A DNA stretch of 64,000 nucleotides from Dehalococcoidia bacterium (GTDB taxonomy: Bacteria; Chloroflexota; Dehalococcoidia; Dehalococcoidales; Fen-1064), in NCBI GenBank assembly GCA_011170375.1, contig DUEV01000010.1, positions 62,001 through 126,000 of the forward strand, given 5' to 3'. Under the pieces are notes generated by a model. It did not search any database and was not told where the DNA came from. It saw only the letters and a list, made by a program, of their open reading frames with translations. The position numbers and the translations under genes were made by a program. Of the stretch, positions 50,366 through 59,067 are shown one piece after another (position 1 is the stretch's first letter; the number at the start of each line of letters is the position of its first letter).

Positions 50366-51168
50366 TAACCTTTGTACTTGGGAGGCGGCTGTCTGTTCAT
50401 AAAGGCCTCTACACTTGCGCGAAAGTCCTCGGTCTGGGAACATATACGCGTACCCCAGCTCTCCATATCTGCCTGACGGGCCAGGTCATCGAACCGGCTA
50501 CGCCATACCATTCGCTTGGAAAATAGAACAGAGACAGGCGGTTGCGCAAGTATTTTTTGAACCAGCTCATCAACAGCGCTCATCAGTTCACCATGGGGAA
50601 CTACCTTGCTGACAAGACCAATCCGCTCTGCCTCAGCGGCACTAATAAGTTCAGCGGTATACATCAACTCCAGGGCTTTGGACATTCCCACAACAACAGG
50701 CAGGTAATAGGTCAGACCGTAATCAGGCACCAAGGCACGGGCCACCTGGGCCACGCCAAAGCGGGCACTCTCCGAAGCGATTCTAATATCACAGCTCACC
50801 GCCAGAGAGAGGCCCCCACCGACACAGGGGCCGTTGATGGCAGCAATCACGGGCTTCTCTAGTTTCGGAAAAACATCGTAATGCGGCTCTCCCGTCACCC
50901 GAAGTCGCTGGTGACGGGACGGTATCCCAGCATCAGCACCACCCAGTCCACCCGCCATCATGGAAACATCGGCACCGGAGCAGAAGCCTCGCCCAGCGCC
51001 TGTGACAATAACGACCCTCACGTTATCATCCTTGGCCAGTTCATCAGTAGCTAGAGGGAGGTTCTCCGACATCGTACTGGTAATAGCGTTGAGTTTCTCC
51101 GGTACATTCAGTGTAAGGATGGCAACCCCATCCTCTCTCTTCTCTAACAGCAAGTCCTCATAAGCCAT
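50362..51168 (-). CDS. Enoyl-CoA hydratase/isomerase-family protein
   Basis: A 268-aa crotonase-fold protein. Oxyanion segment AGRGFCSGADVSMMAGG, then KPVIAAINGPCVGGGLSLAVSCDIRIASESARFGVAQ; the downstream residue that corresponds to one hydratase Glu reads within PDYGLTYYLP, so isomerase, hydratase or other chemistry is open. The start at 51168 has GGGGGTGA upstream. It ends by overlapping the 3' end of the convergent DUF1015 gene by four bases and follows serA on the same strand after a hairpin. Confidence 0.9.
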   Translation of the reverse strand: MAYEDLLLEKREDGVAILTLNVPEKLNAITSTMSENLPLATDELAKDDNVRVVIVTGAGRGFCSGADVSMMAGGLGGADAGIPSRHQRLRVTGEPHYDVFPKLEKPVIAAINGPCVGGGLSLAVSCDIRIASESARFGVAQVARALVPDYGLTYYLPVVVGMSKALELMYTAELISAAEAERIGLVSKVVPHGELMSAVDELVQKILAQPPVSVLFSKRMVWRSRFDDLARQADMESWGTRICSQTEDFRASVEAFMNRQPPPKYKGY

Positions 51169-51200
51169 AACTTCACCCCCTGTCATTGCAATCAAACGGC

Positions 51201-51226
51201 AACACCCTCCTTACTGGGAGGGTGTT
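51201..51226 (-). terminator. Terminator-type hairpin between serA and the enoyl-CoA hydratase gene
   Basis: A perfect 10-bp stem (51201-51210 with 51217-51226, 6-base loop). The following T tract on the minus strand is weak, so it may be only a partial terminator. Confidence 0.5.
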
Positions 51227-51263
51227 TATTAGCTTAGTCCGATGATTTAGCGGTTGTCAACCG

Positions 51264-52838
51264 TCACAACCGTACCAGCCTAACGGTATTGATATCAGGT
51301 AAAGCCAGCATCTGCTGTCTCTGTTCTTCAGGCAGCGGCTCGTCCAGGGCGAGTATCATTAATGCCTGCCCCCGCGGTTTGAGTCGGGAGAGGTACATAT
51401 AACTGATATTGATATCGGCATCGCCAGTTATTTTGCCCACCGAGCCGATGAGGCCGGGGCGGTCAGTGTGGTCGCTGAAAAGGAAGTAACTATCACTGGG
51501 TACGATATCTATCCAGTAGTTATCAACCCGGATAATGTGAGGCTCATCTCTTATCACCGTCACGGCGACAGTGGTAGTGCCGGCACTGGTAGTGGCTTCC
51601 AAGGTAATCATGCTGGCGTAATTCTCACATTTTTCCTTCTTCTGCTCCACAACTGATATACCACGGCGAGCAGCCAGCAGACTGGCATTGACGATATTGA
51701 CCCGCTCTTCAGTAACGCCCTCGAGTAGACCCCCCAGCACCGAGGCTTTCAAGGCATTGGGGTCATAAGCCGTAATCTCACCCTCATACCCTAGCTGTAT
51801 AGAGTTGACCTGCCCCTCCACCAACTGACGTGCCAGTCTGCCACCGGCGGCCGCCGCCGCCATGTATGGTCCTAAAACAGACATGGCTTCCGCCGAGACG
51901 AAGGGAGCATTCACCGCATACCTGGGTGTTTGCCCCTTAAACACAGCAATTATCTGCCCGGCAACATCCTTGGCTGCCATTGTCTGGGCTTCGGCAGTGG
52001 AGGCCCCCAGGTGAGGGGTAACAATAACCTCGTCACTACCAAAGAGGACGCTTTCCGTAGCCGGTTCCTTGGGAAATACATCGACGGCAGCCCCGGCTAT
52101 CTTTTTCTCCTCAATTGCTTTAACAAGCAGCTCCTCATCAATCAGTCCGCCCCGGGCACAGTTGATAATGCGTACCGTTGGCTTGACCATTGCCAGTTCT
52201 TTCGGACCAATCAGACCCCTGGTCTGCGGCGTCAGCGGCAGGTGAAGGGTGATGAAGTCCGATTCCTTGAGCAGCCGCTCCATGGTAACCAGCTCTACCT
52301 GCATACTGGCCGCCATTTCTTCAGAAACGAAGGGGTCCTGACCAATAATCCTCATCTCAAACCCGCGGGCACGCCGGGCTACTTCAGAACCGACATTACC
52401 CAGCCCGATAATCCCCAGTGTCTTGTCCCTGAGTTCCGTACCCATAAACTTGCTACGCTGCCAGGCCCCACCCTTGAGGGCTGCGTTGGCTTGAGGAATA
52501 TGTCGTGCCAGAGACAACATCAGGGCGATGGTATGCTCAGCAGCAGAAACGGTGTTGCCGGTAGGGGCATTGACAACCACAATCCCCCGGCGGGTCGCCT
52601 CATCTACATCGACGTTGTCAATCCCAGTACCAGCCCGACCGATAACCTGAAGCTTGACACCGGCAGCGATTACCTCAGCCGTAACCTGGGTCTGACTGCG
52701 CACCACCAGGCCCTCATAGTCACCGATGACGTTTATCAGTTCCTCTGGCGCCAGACCAGTGTTAACATCCACCTCAGCAACCGAACGCAGGAGCTCTATG
52801 CCCTCATCAGCAACAGGGTCGGCGATTAAAACCTTCAT
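51264..52838 (-). CDS. serA: D-3-phosphoglycerate dehydrogenase
   Basis: First step of serine synthesis. About 524 aa, the long form with the ASB domain and a C-terminal ACT domain. NAD motif GIIGLGNVGSEVARRA; catalytic Arg in INCARGGLID, Glu in VFPKEPATE, His in VTPHLGAST; the ACT domain begins with SDHTDRPGLIGSVGKI. ATG 52838 has GGGGGAAA upstream; a longer frame is unsupported. It is transcribed after the class V aminotransferase gene (40 bases apart). Confidence 0.97.
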   Translation of the reverse strand: MKVLIADPVADEGIELLRSVAEVDVNTGLAPEELINVIGDYEGLVVRSQTQVTAEVIAAGVKLQVIGRAGTGIDNVDVDEATRRGIVVVNAPTGNTVSAAEHTIALMLSLARHIPQANAALKGGAWQRSKFMGTELRDKTLGIIGLGNVGSEVARRARGFEMRIIGQDPFVSEEMAASMQVELVTMERLLKESDFITLHLPLTPQTRGLIGPKELAMVKPTVRIINCARGGLIDEELLVKAIEEKKIAGAAVDVFPKEPATESVLFGSDEVIVTPHLGASTAEAQTMAAKDVAGQIIAVFKGQTPRYAVNAPFVSAEAMSVLGPYMAAAAAGGRLARQLVEGQVNSIQLGYEGEITAYDPNALKASVLGGLLEGVTEERVNIVNASLLAARRGISVVEQKKEKCENYASMITLEATTSAGTTTVAVTVIRDEPHIIRVDNYWIDIVPSDSYFLFSDHTDRPGLIGSVGKITGDADINISYMYLSRLKPRGQALMILALDEPLPEEQRQQMLALPDINTVRLVRL

Positions 52839-52878
52839 TACTATTTCCCCCGGTCCTTCTTGATGCCTCAGACAGCCT

Positions 52879-53973
52879 CTAGCCGGCCTTATTAAACCCA
52901 ATCTTTGGCAGGGCTACCTTCAAGGCCGCCATTACCTCACTAATATCTACCTCGTAAGCCATGCCAAGGTGCCCGATGCGGAATATCTTACCATCCAGGC
53001 TCTGCTGCCCGCCACCGAGTACTATCTCGTGCTCGCTCAATAGAATCTTACGCAGGTCGTTAGCATTCGTCCCATCAGGTGCATTCACGGCAGTTACCGT
53101 ATTGGAGGCATACTTCTCATCAGCAAATAGAGATAGCCCCAACGACTTGACACCCTGACGGGTCATTTCTCCCAACTTGGCATGACGGGCAATGATGTTG
53201 GGCAGACCCTCCTTCAGCATTATCTGTAACGCCCTATCCATGGCGAACACGGTAGAAATAACCGGTGTCCACGGTGTCTGCCCCCGCTCCAGGTAGCTCT
53301 TTGCCCGGGTGAAGTCCCAGTAAAAACGTGGCATCTTGGCGTTGGCGTGTGCCTGCCATGCTTCCTGACTGACGCTGACCATGGCCAGACCCGGCGGGGT
53401 CATCCAGCCTTTCTGAGAACCACTGACAGCAACATCACAGCCCCACTCATCCACCGGTAGATTAATCGAGCCAAGGCTACTGATGGCGTCGACCAGCAGC
53501 AGTTTACCAGCCTCTTTAACTACCTTGCTCAATGCTTCCAAATCATTAGTGACGCCAGTGGAGGTCTCGTTGTGAGTGACCAGCACCGCCTTAATCTTCG
53601 GGTCTGCCTGTAACGCCCGGCGTACCTCATCGGTATCGGCGGCCTTCCCCCATTCGAATTTAAGACGGGTAACATTGGCACCAAACTCCTCGGCAATTGA
53701 GGCAAAGCGGTCACCAAAGACACCGATAGATACTGAGAGCACACTGTCACCAGGTGATAGGGTATTGACAACGGCTGCCTCCATACCGCCCGTACCCGAA
53801 CCGGTCAGCAGGAATAAGTCATTCTTGGTCTGGAAGAATACCTTGAGGTTTTCAGTAACCCGGTTCAGGATATCCCTGAACTCGGGACCCCGATGGTTTA
53901 TCATCTGCTTCGTCATTGCCTGAAGCACTTCATCGGGGCAGGGGGTCGGTCCGGGAATACGCAAGTTTTCCAT
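52879..53973 (-). CDS. Class V aminotransferase (alanine-glyoxylate / serine-pyruvate type)
   Basis: A 364-aa PLP enzyme. N-terminal RIPGPTPCPDEVLQAM, HRGPEFRDI, TGSGTGGMEAAVVN (phosphate-binding), VDAISSLG and the Schiff-base Lys in SGSQKGWMTPPGLA. Pairing with serA suggests it supplies the transamination step, either as phosphoserine aminotransferase substitute or to interconvert serine, glyoxylate and hydroxypyruvate. AAGGAG lies 6 bases before the ATG. Confidence 0.92.
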   Translation of the reverse strand: MENLRIPGPTPCPDEVLQAMTKQMINHRGPEFRDILNRVTENLKVFFQTKNDLFLLTGSGTGGMEAAVVNTLSPGDSVLSVSIGVFGDRFASIAEEFGANVTRLKFEWGKAADTDEVRRALQADPKIKAVLVTHNETSTGVTNDLEALSKVVKEAGKLLLVDAISSLGSINLPVDEWGCDVAVSGSQKGWMTPPGLAMVSVSQEAWQAHANAKMPRFYWDFTRAKSYLERGQTPWTPVISTVFAMDRALQIMLKEGLPNIIARHAKLGEMTRQGVKSLGLSLFADEKYASNTVTAVNAPDGTNANDLRKILLSEHEIVLGGGQQSLDGKIFRIGHLGMAYEVDISEVMAALKVALPKIGFNKAG

Positions 53974-54018
53974 TGGTTCTCCTTCTTTATGGATTTATTA
54001 ATTAAATTATAACTTAAT

Positions 54019-55281
54019 TCAATCAGTACCAGGTAGAGTGGGGGGCACTATGAGTTTACAATAATCGAGTTTACCATACTGGACAATGCTGCCGTCTTTA
54101 ATAGGCGGGTTATAATTAGCTATCCTGACACCATCAACCTTTATAGCACCTTGCTTATACAGGCGAGTAGCTTGACTCATAGTAGGAACAAGACCGTTAT
54201 TGACAAGCAACCTTCTGATGTCGGGATTCGACTCAGGTACTCTAATTGTCGGGATACTTTCTGGTAATTCTCTCTTCTGCACCACCCTTTCAAAATTGCC
54301 CTCGGCCTCGTCCGCTGCTTTCCTGTCATAGAACTGCGTGACCAGCTCACGCGCCAGCCGCTTCTTGAGGTCCATCGGATTGACGGCATCATCCTCAAGC
54401 TCTTTACAGAACTCCGCCAGTTCCTCGTCGGGGACATCGGTCAACAGTTCGAAATATGGCAGGATGAGGTCATCGTTGATAGACATAGTCTTGCCGTATA
54501 TCTCGTCGGGTGGTTCGGTAATGCCGATGTAGTTCCCCGTAGTTTTGGACATTCGCTGAGCGCCGTCAGTTCCCACCAGTACCGGGAAAGTGATACATAC
54601 CTGAGGTTTTTGTCCAAAGACTTCCTGAAGTCTGCGTGCGGCCATCAGGTTGAAGAGTTGCTCTGTAGCCCCGATTTGAACGTCGGCCTGTAGAGTAACA
54701 GCATCATAACCTTGAGCAAGTGGATAAAGTAACTCCCGTAACCAGATAGGGTCGTTCTTTTCGTATCGATTGCGAAGTCGGTCGCGAACCAGAAACTGTT
54801 GGACGGTAAAATGTGAAGCCATACTGATGACATCAGTGAAAGTCAACTTGCTTAACCATTCATAGTTGTAGCGGATTTTAGTTTTTTTGCGGTCCAATAT
54901 TCTGAATGCTTGCTCGGCATAGGTTTGGGCATTCTTTTCGATATCTTCCTTCAGTGCTATGGAGCGCGCCTCATCGCGGTCACTAGGGTCACCAATCAAC
55001 GTGGTAAAAGTCCCTATAAGAAAGGTGACATCGTGTCCGAACTCCTGAAACTGACGCAATTTACGCATTGGGATTACATGTCCCAGATGGATATCGGGGG
55101 CAGTAACATCAAAGCCACAATATACCCGGAGTGGACGACCTTCTGCCTGGGCTTCAATTAGTCTCTGTCGCAACTCTTGAGTCATCATTTCTTTAATTTG
55201 CGGGTCGCCAAACTCAGAGCCATGCATATAGATAGAAACCTGTTTATCTATCGATTCCACCTTGAACCTCACTCGCACCAA
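54019..55281 (-). CDS. tyrS: Tyrosyl-tRNA synthetase
   Basis: Class I synthetase charging tRNA-Tyr. HIGH signature as DIHLGHVIP, KMSKS as RMSKTTGNYIG, and a C-terminal S4 RNA-binding domain (PDIRRLLVNNGLVPTMSQATRLYKQGAIKVDG). About 420 aa from TTG 55281, which has AAGGA close upstream; other starts lie at 55278 and 55227. The start overlaps the 3' end of a 42-codon frame that itself resembles a TyrRS N-terminus. Downstream, 45 bases away, is the class V aminotransferase gene. Confidence 0.96.
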   Translation of the reverse strand: MVRVRFKVESIDKQVSIYMHGSEFGDPQIKEMMTQELRQRLIEAQAEGRPLRVYCGFDVTAPDIHLGHVIPMRKLRQFQEFGHDVTFLIGTFTTLIGDPSDRDEARSIALKEDIEKNAQTYAEQAFRILDRKKTKIRYNYEWLSKLTFTDVISMASHFTVQQFLVRDRLRNRYEKNDPIWLRELLYPLAQGYDAVTLQADVQIGATEQLFNLMAARRLQEVFGQKPQVCITFPVLVGTDGAQRMSKTTGNYIGITEPPDEIYGKTMSINDDLILPYFELLTDVPDEELAEFCKELEDDAVNPMDLKKRLARELVTQFYDRKAADEAEGNFERVVQKRELPESIPTIRVPESNPDIRRLLVNNGLVPTMSQATRLYKQGAIKVDGVRIANYNPPIKDGSIVQYGKLDYCKLIVPPTLPGTD

Positions 55282-55397
55282 AGTTCCTTACCCGAGCGGA
55301 GGAGCTCGACCATCTCCTCTTCTATGATGACCTCAGCCACCCCACACCCGAGGAGGCGCTTTATATCTGCATCACTGGCTTTTCGTACGGCGTCCAC
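55269..55397 (-). pseudogene. 42-codon stub resembling an N-terminal TyrRS fragment
   Basis: Starts at GTG 55397, two bases after the ribF stop, with AGGGAG upstream, and ends at TGA 55269-55271. The sequence IKRLLGCGVAEVIIEEEMVELLRSGKEL resembles the N-terminal helix region of another TyrRS type (pattern GVxEIIxEEELxxLLxSGKxLR). Shifting frame after SGKEL gives VRVRFKVE, like the next strand of such enzymes. The likely reading is the remnant of an ancestral tyrS replaced by the full gene that follows. A genuine small coupled protein remains possible. Confidence 0.45.
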
Positions 55398-55399
55398 AA

Positions 55400-56332
55400 T
55401 CACTCCCTATCATGCGAGCTCAAAATAGCCCTGCCCTGTTCAACGTCTGCGGCTATCTGCTCCTTGAGCTCGTCCACGGTGTCAAAACGCTTCTCATCGC
55501 GTAACCGCTCCACAATGTCGACTCTCAGCTCACGGTCGTACAGGTTGTCTTGATAGTCCATTAGTAGGACCTCAATGGTTAGTTCCTTCTCACCAAAGGT
55601 AAGACGCCTCCCGATATTGGTCATGGACTGGTACGGTTGACTATCCAGATAGGCCCAGGTAACATATACGCCCTCAGGAGGAAGGGCTTTCTTCAGGTCT
55701 ACGGCCAGATTTGCCGTCGGGAACCCCAATCCGGCACCTCGCCCTGCACCGGTAGTGACCCTACCCTTTATACTATAAAAACGGTCCAGTAGCTTGGTAA
55801 CCTGCTTTATATTTCCGTCTGTCAGAGCATTCCTGATGATAGTGCTGCTTATGACGTCACCATTGGTCGTTACTTCCGGAATCACGGTCACACTGAAGCC
55901 TAGTTCCCGCCCGAGGGAACCTAGGATGTCTACATCGCCTTCCCTATCCTTTCCCAAGGCAAAGTCAGGCCCGACTACCATACCACGCATTCGAAGGTGC
56001 TTCTGCAACAGGGTAACGAAGGAACGGGCAGACAACTGCCCCAGCTCTGGAGTGAAGGACAGAGTAATAACAGCCTCGACACCCTCCGCCCGGAGCAAGC
56101 CGACCTTCTCAGCTATGGTGGTCAGGTACACAAATTTAGAACTGGCAGATAGCACCTCACGGGGATGTGGATGAAAGGTCACCACCCCGCTAAGCAGCCC
56201 CTCGCGCTTAGCCATCTCTGTTAACCGTGAGAGCAAACCCTTGTGACCAAGGTGGACCCCATCAAAGACACCAATTGTCAGCAGCGTTTCCTTACCGGGT
56301 GAAAGCCGGGCTAGTTCTTCCTCTACCTGCAT
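55400..56332 (-). CDS. ribF: Bifunctional riboflavin kinase / FAD synthetase
   Basis: Makes FMN and FAD from riboflavin. The N-terminal nucleotidyltransferase half has TIGVFDGVHLGHKGLL and TFHPHPREVL and ends with VVGPDFALGKDREGDV and ISSTIIRNAL; the kinase half has GAGRGAGLGFPTANLAV and the ELTIEVLLMDY strand. About 310 aa. The preferred start is ATG 56332 after GAGAAGGAG. It is the first gene of the leftward ribF-tyrS-aminotransferase-serA run. Confidence 0.96.
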   Translation of the reverse strand: MQVEEELARLSPGKETLLTIGVFDGVHLGHKGLLSRLTEMAKREGLLSGVVTFHPHPREVLSASSKFVYLTTIAEKVGLLRAEGVEAVITLSFTPELGQLSARSFVTLLQKHLRMRGMVVGPDFALGKDREGDVDILGSLGRELGFSVTVIPEVTTNGDVISSTIIRNALTDGNIKQVTKLLDRFYSIKGRVTTGAGRGAGLGFPTANLAVDLKKALPPEGVYVTWAYLDSQPYQSMTNIGRRLTFGEKELTIEVLLMDYQDNLYDRELRVDIVERLRDEKRFDTVDELKEQIAADVEQGRAILSSHDRE

Positions 56333-56549
56333 CACTCCTTCTCCGAAAACAACTGACAAAAACTAAGAAAAGACACCTGATGAAAAGACCAGAAAGGAAT
56401 CCGCAAAGACTCCCACAGTTATCTGATAACCAGAGCGCTTTTCAATACTATCACAAGCCTATTTTAGCGTCAACCGAACTGCGCTGTCCGTGATAGATAT
56501 AATTATAAACGTCTGATATAATCAGTGATGTACTGCAGAGAGTGACTAT

Positions 56550-56621
56550 GCCAGCGTAGCTCAGAGGTAGAGCAGCGGTTTCGTAAACCGCCGGTCGTCA
56601 GTTCGAATCTGACCGCTGGCT
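56550..56621 (+). tRNA. tRNA-Thr (CGU)
   Basis: Cloverleaf with 7-bp acceptor GCCAGCG/CGCTGGC, anticodon stem GCGGT/ACCGC, loop TTCGTAA giving anticodon CGT, T-loop TTCGAAT. No encoded CCA, unlike the Gly and Phe tRNAs of this window. Confidence 0.96.
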
Positions 56622-56709
56622 AAGCCTGATTCGGTGGTCTTTGCCGACAAGTTGCCGACATCCTGGCCCCCACCCATCTCAGATAAAGGTGAGGATGTCT
56701 CATTGCGAG

Positions 56710-57018
56710 TTACAGTAGGAAATCCCATAGAAAGTCAATAGATTTTGCGAGCTCTGCAATGGCCAAAGATGAAGAATGCTGGAAAGTCATACAGCTGAGG
56801 TCAACTAAGTGAGGTCTATAATCGTTAATTAAATGCTCTACGTAAGCCTTTACATCTGCCTTTACAGCTACCAGGTCACATGCCCTCACTTAGCATAGAC
56901 TCTCATCAACGTTCCCGGCAATTGAGACCATTCCTAAATTTGGTAACCGCACGATAAGGTCAAAACCTGAAATCACATCTGGCATAGCTAATAAAAGGAC
57001 ACGCATCTGATCCACCAT
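56710..57018 (-). pseudogene. Decayed N-terminal fragment of a B12-binding-domain radical SAM protein
   Basis: The minus strand reads MRVLLLAMPDVISGFDLI, then RLPNLGMVSIAGNVDESLC, a TAA (56890-56892), and in the same frame VRACDLVAVKADVKAYVEHL, RPHLVDLSCMTFQHSS and AELAKSID before a final stop. This is the cobalamin-binding domain that opens many B12-binding radical SAM proteins (PNLGMxSIAGN, VGLSCMTFQ). The radical SAM half is missing. It lies 88 bases from tRNA-Thr, a common integration site. The rest of the 56622-57522 gap holds a TTGCCGACAAGTTGCCGAC direct repeat after the tRNA and the pilus promoter and leader. Confidence 0.75.
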
Positions 57019-57322
57019 ACTCAAACGGAATCCTATCCACTAATCGATTGCTTTTAAAGAACCATACTATCGAATTTCATGTAACTCAGGGTCCGCCAAC
57101 CGTGGATATACGTATAGCCAATTTAATTCCCTCATAACACAAAATAAAATGGGATATGAGAGGGATACCAAGATACATATCTATTTAATACATACGATCC
57201 ACCGAGTGGCGAGAAGGGAACAGTTATTATTCTAAGTAGTCCCAAATATACTGTCATCGTTAAAGGTAATCAATAGAGAACGGAAATAATATGCAATGTA
57301 GGAAAAGTCAACTTACGTGAGG

Positions 57323-57351
57323 TTGACAAAAGTGTTCTTGCATTGTATTAT
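57323..57351 (+). promoter_or_regulatory. Promoter of the type IV pilus cluster, with overlapping inverted repeat
   Basis: TTGACA, a 17-base spacer, TATTAT. An inverted repeat GTCAAC (57307-57312) / GTTGAC (57322-57327), 9 bases apart, covers the -35 and is a candidate operator. Confidence 0.75.
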
Positions 57352-57437
57352 TCTGTACACATAAGTCTTGCAGTTTTGCTTTGGGGGCTTTGAAGCACTA
57401 CCTGTATTTGGCCACTTAGGTAGTATGGAGCCAATAG

Positions 57438-57464
57438 TGGAACCGACCCTTTAGGTCGGTTCCA
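57438..57464 (+). terminator. Strong hairpin in the pilus-cluster leader
   Basis: Perfect 11-bp stem TGGAACCGACC (57438-57448) with GGTCGGTTCCA (57454-57464), followed by TTTAT. The T tract is short, so it may be an attenuator or a protective hairpin rather than a full terminator. Confidence 0.5.
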
Positions 57465-57522
57465 TTTATCTAGACGAACTGTAGTTTTCTGAAAAAGAGG
57501 ACTTAAGAATAACAGGGTTGGT

Positions 57523-58218
57523 GTGATGAAATTCTTGGTAATTGAGGATAACCAGCAAGTCGTTAGAGACCTTTCTCTGTGTCTTTACGTAAGGTATCCA
57601 CAGAGCACTATTATTTCCACTGGTGATGTGGAGAAGGGCATGGGGATGCTAGAAATTGAAACTCCGGATTTGGTCATGGTAGATTCCTCGTTACCTAATA
57701 TCGAAATTCTGGATTTGATCACTAGGATTCGTGAGTTTTCTGATGTTCCCTTAATCGTCCTCTCTGAAGGGGAGACTGATATGGACAGGGCAAGGGGTCT
57801 AGAGACCGGAGCCGATGAATATGTCACCAAGCCATTCAATCCACTCGAGCTTTTAGCCAAGATAAAGGCATTGTTCCGTCGCACTCTCGGAACTGGCTTT
57901 GCTCTAGAGCGTGATGTCTATTCAGCCGGCAGGATAACTGTAAATCTTACAACACATGAGGTAATGCTTTCCGACAAACAGATAAGACTTACTCCTACCG
58001 AGTTTCGTCTGCTTTCCGAGTTGGTAATAAACGAGGGTAGAGTTTTGACACACCGTAGGTTGCTGGAGAAGGTCTGGGGGCCGGAGTATGTTGGTGATCT
58101 CAACTTTACTAAGAAATATATCTATCGTCTCCGCCAGAAGCTCGGTGACGATCCCGATAACCCACTGATTATCCGTACTGAGCGTGGAGTAGGATATAAA
58201 CTTGTAAGGACTCCGTAA
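57523..58218 (+). CDS. OmpR/PhoB-family response regulator
   Basis: A 231-aa regulator. Receiver domain: acidic pair in VIEDNQQ, phospho-Asp in VMVDSSLPN, conserved Thr/Ser in IVLSEGE and Lys in VTKPFNPLELL. Winged-helix domain: LTPTEFRLLSELVINEGRVLTHRRLLEKVWG ... TKKYIYRLRQKLGDDPDNPLIIRTERGVGYKL. No kinase gene is adjacent. It is the first gene of the pilus cluster after a 170-base leader, with a strong terminator behind it. Confidence 0.93.
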   Translation: MMKFLVIEDNQQVVRDLSLCLYVRYPQSTIISTGDVEKGMGMLEIETPDLVMVDSSLPNIEILDLITRIREFSDVPLIVLSEGETDMDRARGLETGADEYVTKPFNPLELLAKIKALFRRTLGTGFALERDVYSAGRITVNLTTHEVMLSDKQIRLTPTEFRLLSELVINEGRVLTHRRLLEKVWGPEYVGDLNFTKKYIYRLRQKLGDDPDNPLIIRTERGVGYKLVRTP

Positions 58219-58245
58219 TCTTACTGAGAATACTCAGTTCAATAG

Positions 58246-58275
58246 GGGCAGACGCAAGCGTCTGCCCTTCTTTTT
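58246..58275 (+). terminator. Intrinsic terminator after the first OmpR-type regulator
   Basis: Stem GGGCAGACGC (58246-58255) with GCGTCTGCCC (58258-58267), then a T-rich run. Confidence 0.9.
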
Positions 58276-58343
58276 ACGCCAATTTGGCACCAAAAATATA
58301 CCAAATCTGAACCATTTGTTACTTTCTTAGGTAACCTGGATAC

Positions 58344-58371
58344 TTGAATTTGGACTTCTTGATGATAAACT
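58344..58371 (+). promoter_or_regulatory. Possible promoter of the second regulator
   Basis: TTGAAT, a 16-base spacer, TAAACT, about 37 bases before the ATG. Confidence 0.4.
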
Positions 58372-58407
58372 CTTTGCCAGTACAAGTTTATTCCGAAGTG
58401 AAATATC

Positions 58408-59067
58408 ATGCTGAAACGAATTCTCATTATTGAAAGCGATGATGCGTTAGCAGTGGCAGAGGCAAAGGCTCTAGAAACGGCAGGATACACAATCATCAGG
58501 GGGTTTAATGCATTCGATGGGTTCAAAAAATTGTATGAGTCTTACCCGAACCTGATCATTGTGGACAGGGAGCTATCAATGGTTGAAAGAGAAGACACCT
58601 GTTTGCGAATCCGACAGGTTTCCGACGTCCCGATTGTGGTCATCGGCACTGAAGAGTACGCGGCAGAGACACTCGAACTTGGAGCCGATGCCTATATGAC
58701 ACGGCCGCCGAGTCTTACTGAATTGGTTGCCAGGGTAAATTCGTTACTACGCCGGAGACAGAATGACAAACTGTATAGAGACAATAACGGACTGAATAAC
58801 GGTGGGCACTTGATGGACAATAGTGAAGATGGACTTGGTGGACTCACACGGATTGAATTTCGCCTCGCTTCGTGCTTAGTACTCAATAAAGGCAGGCTAC
58901 TTAGTCACTCTCAGCTCATAAATGAGGCCTGGGGTGGGAAAGTGATAGGGTTGGCAACTCTCCATCTCTACATTCGTCGTCTGCGCAAGAAATTGGCCAT
59001 TGGCAATATCTTTGGCGTCAGAGGTTGTGGCTATTTTTATAAAGAGACGACCGGCCTAGGTCTATAA
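58408..59067 (+). CDS. Atypical OmpR-family response regulator
   Basis: A 219-aa receiver plus winged helix. The receiver keeps IESDD and the Asp of IIVDRELS, but the conserved Lys before the last helix reads Arg (MTRPPSLTEL), so phosphorylation switching may be altered. After an Asn-rich linker (NNGLNNGGHLMDN) comes the DNA-binding domain (LTRIEFRLASCLVLNKGRLLSHSQLINEAWG, LHLYIRRLRKKL, GVRGCGYFYK). Adjacent to another OmpR regulator with no kinase gene; probable control of the pilus genes is inferred from position. Confidence 0.85.
   Translation: MLKRILIIESDDALAVAEAKALETAGYTIIRGFNAFDGFKKLYESYPNLIIVDRELSMVEREDTCLRIRQVSDVPIVVIGTEEYAAETLELGADAYMTRPPSLTELVARVNSLLRRRQNDKLYRDNNGLNNGGHLMDNSEDGLGGLTRIEFRLASCLVLNKGRLLSHSQLINEAWGGKVIGLATLHLYIRRLRKKLAIGNIFGVRGCGYFYKETTGLGL

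Noticed and set aside
57359-57470. A c-di-GMP-I (GEMM) riboswitch before the pilus cluster
   Set aside because: The conserved GACGCAAAGC and tetraloop-receptor features are absent.
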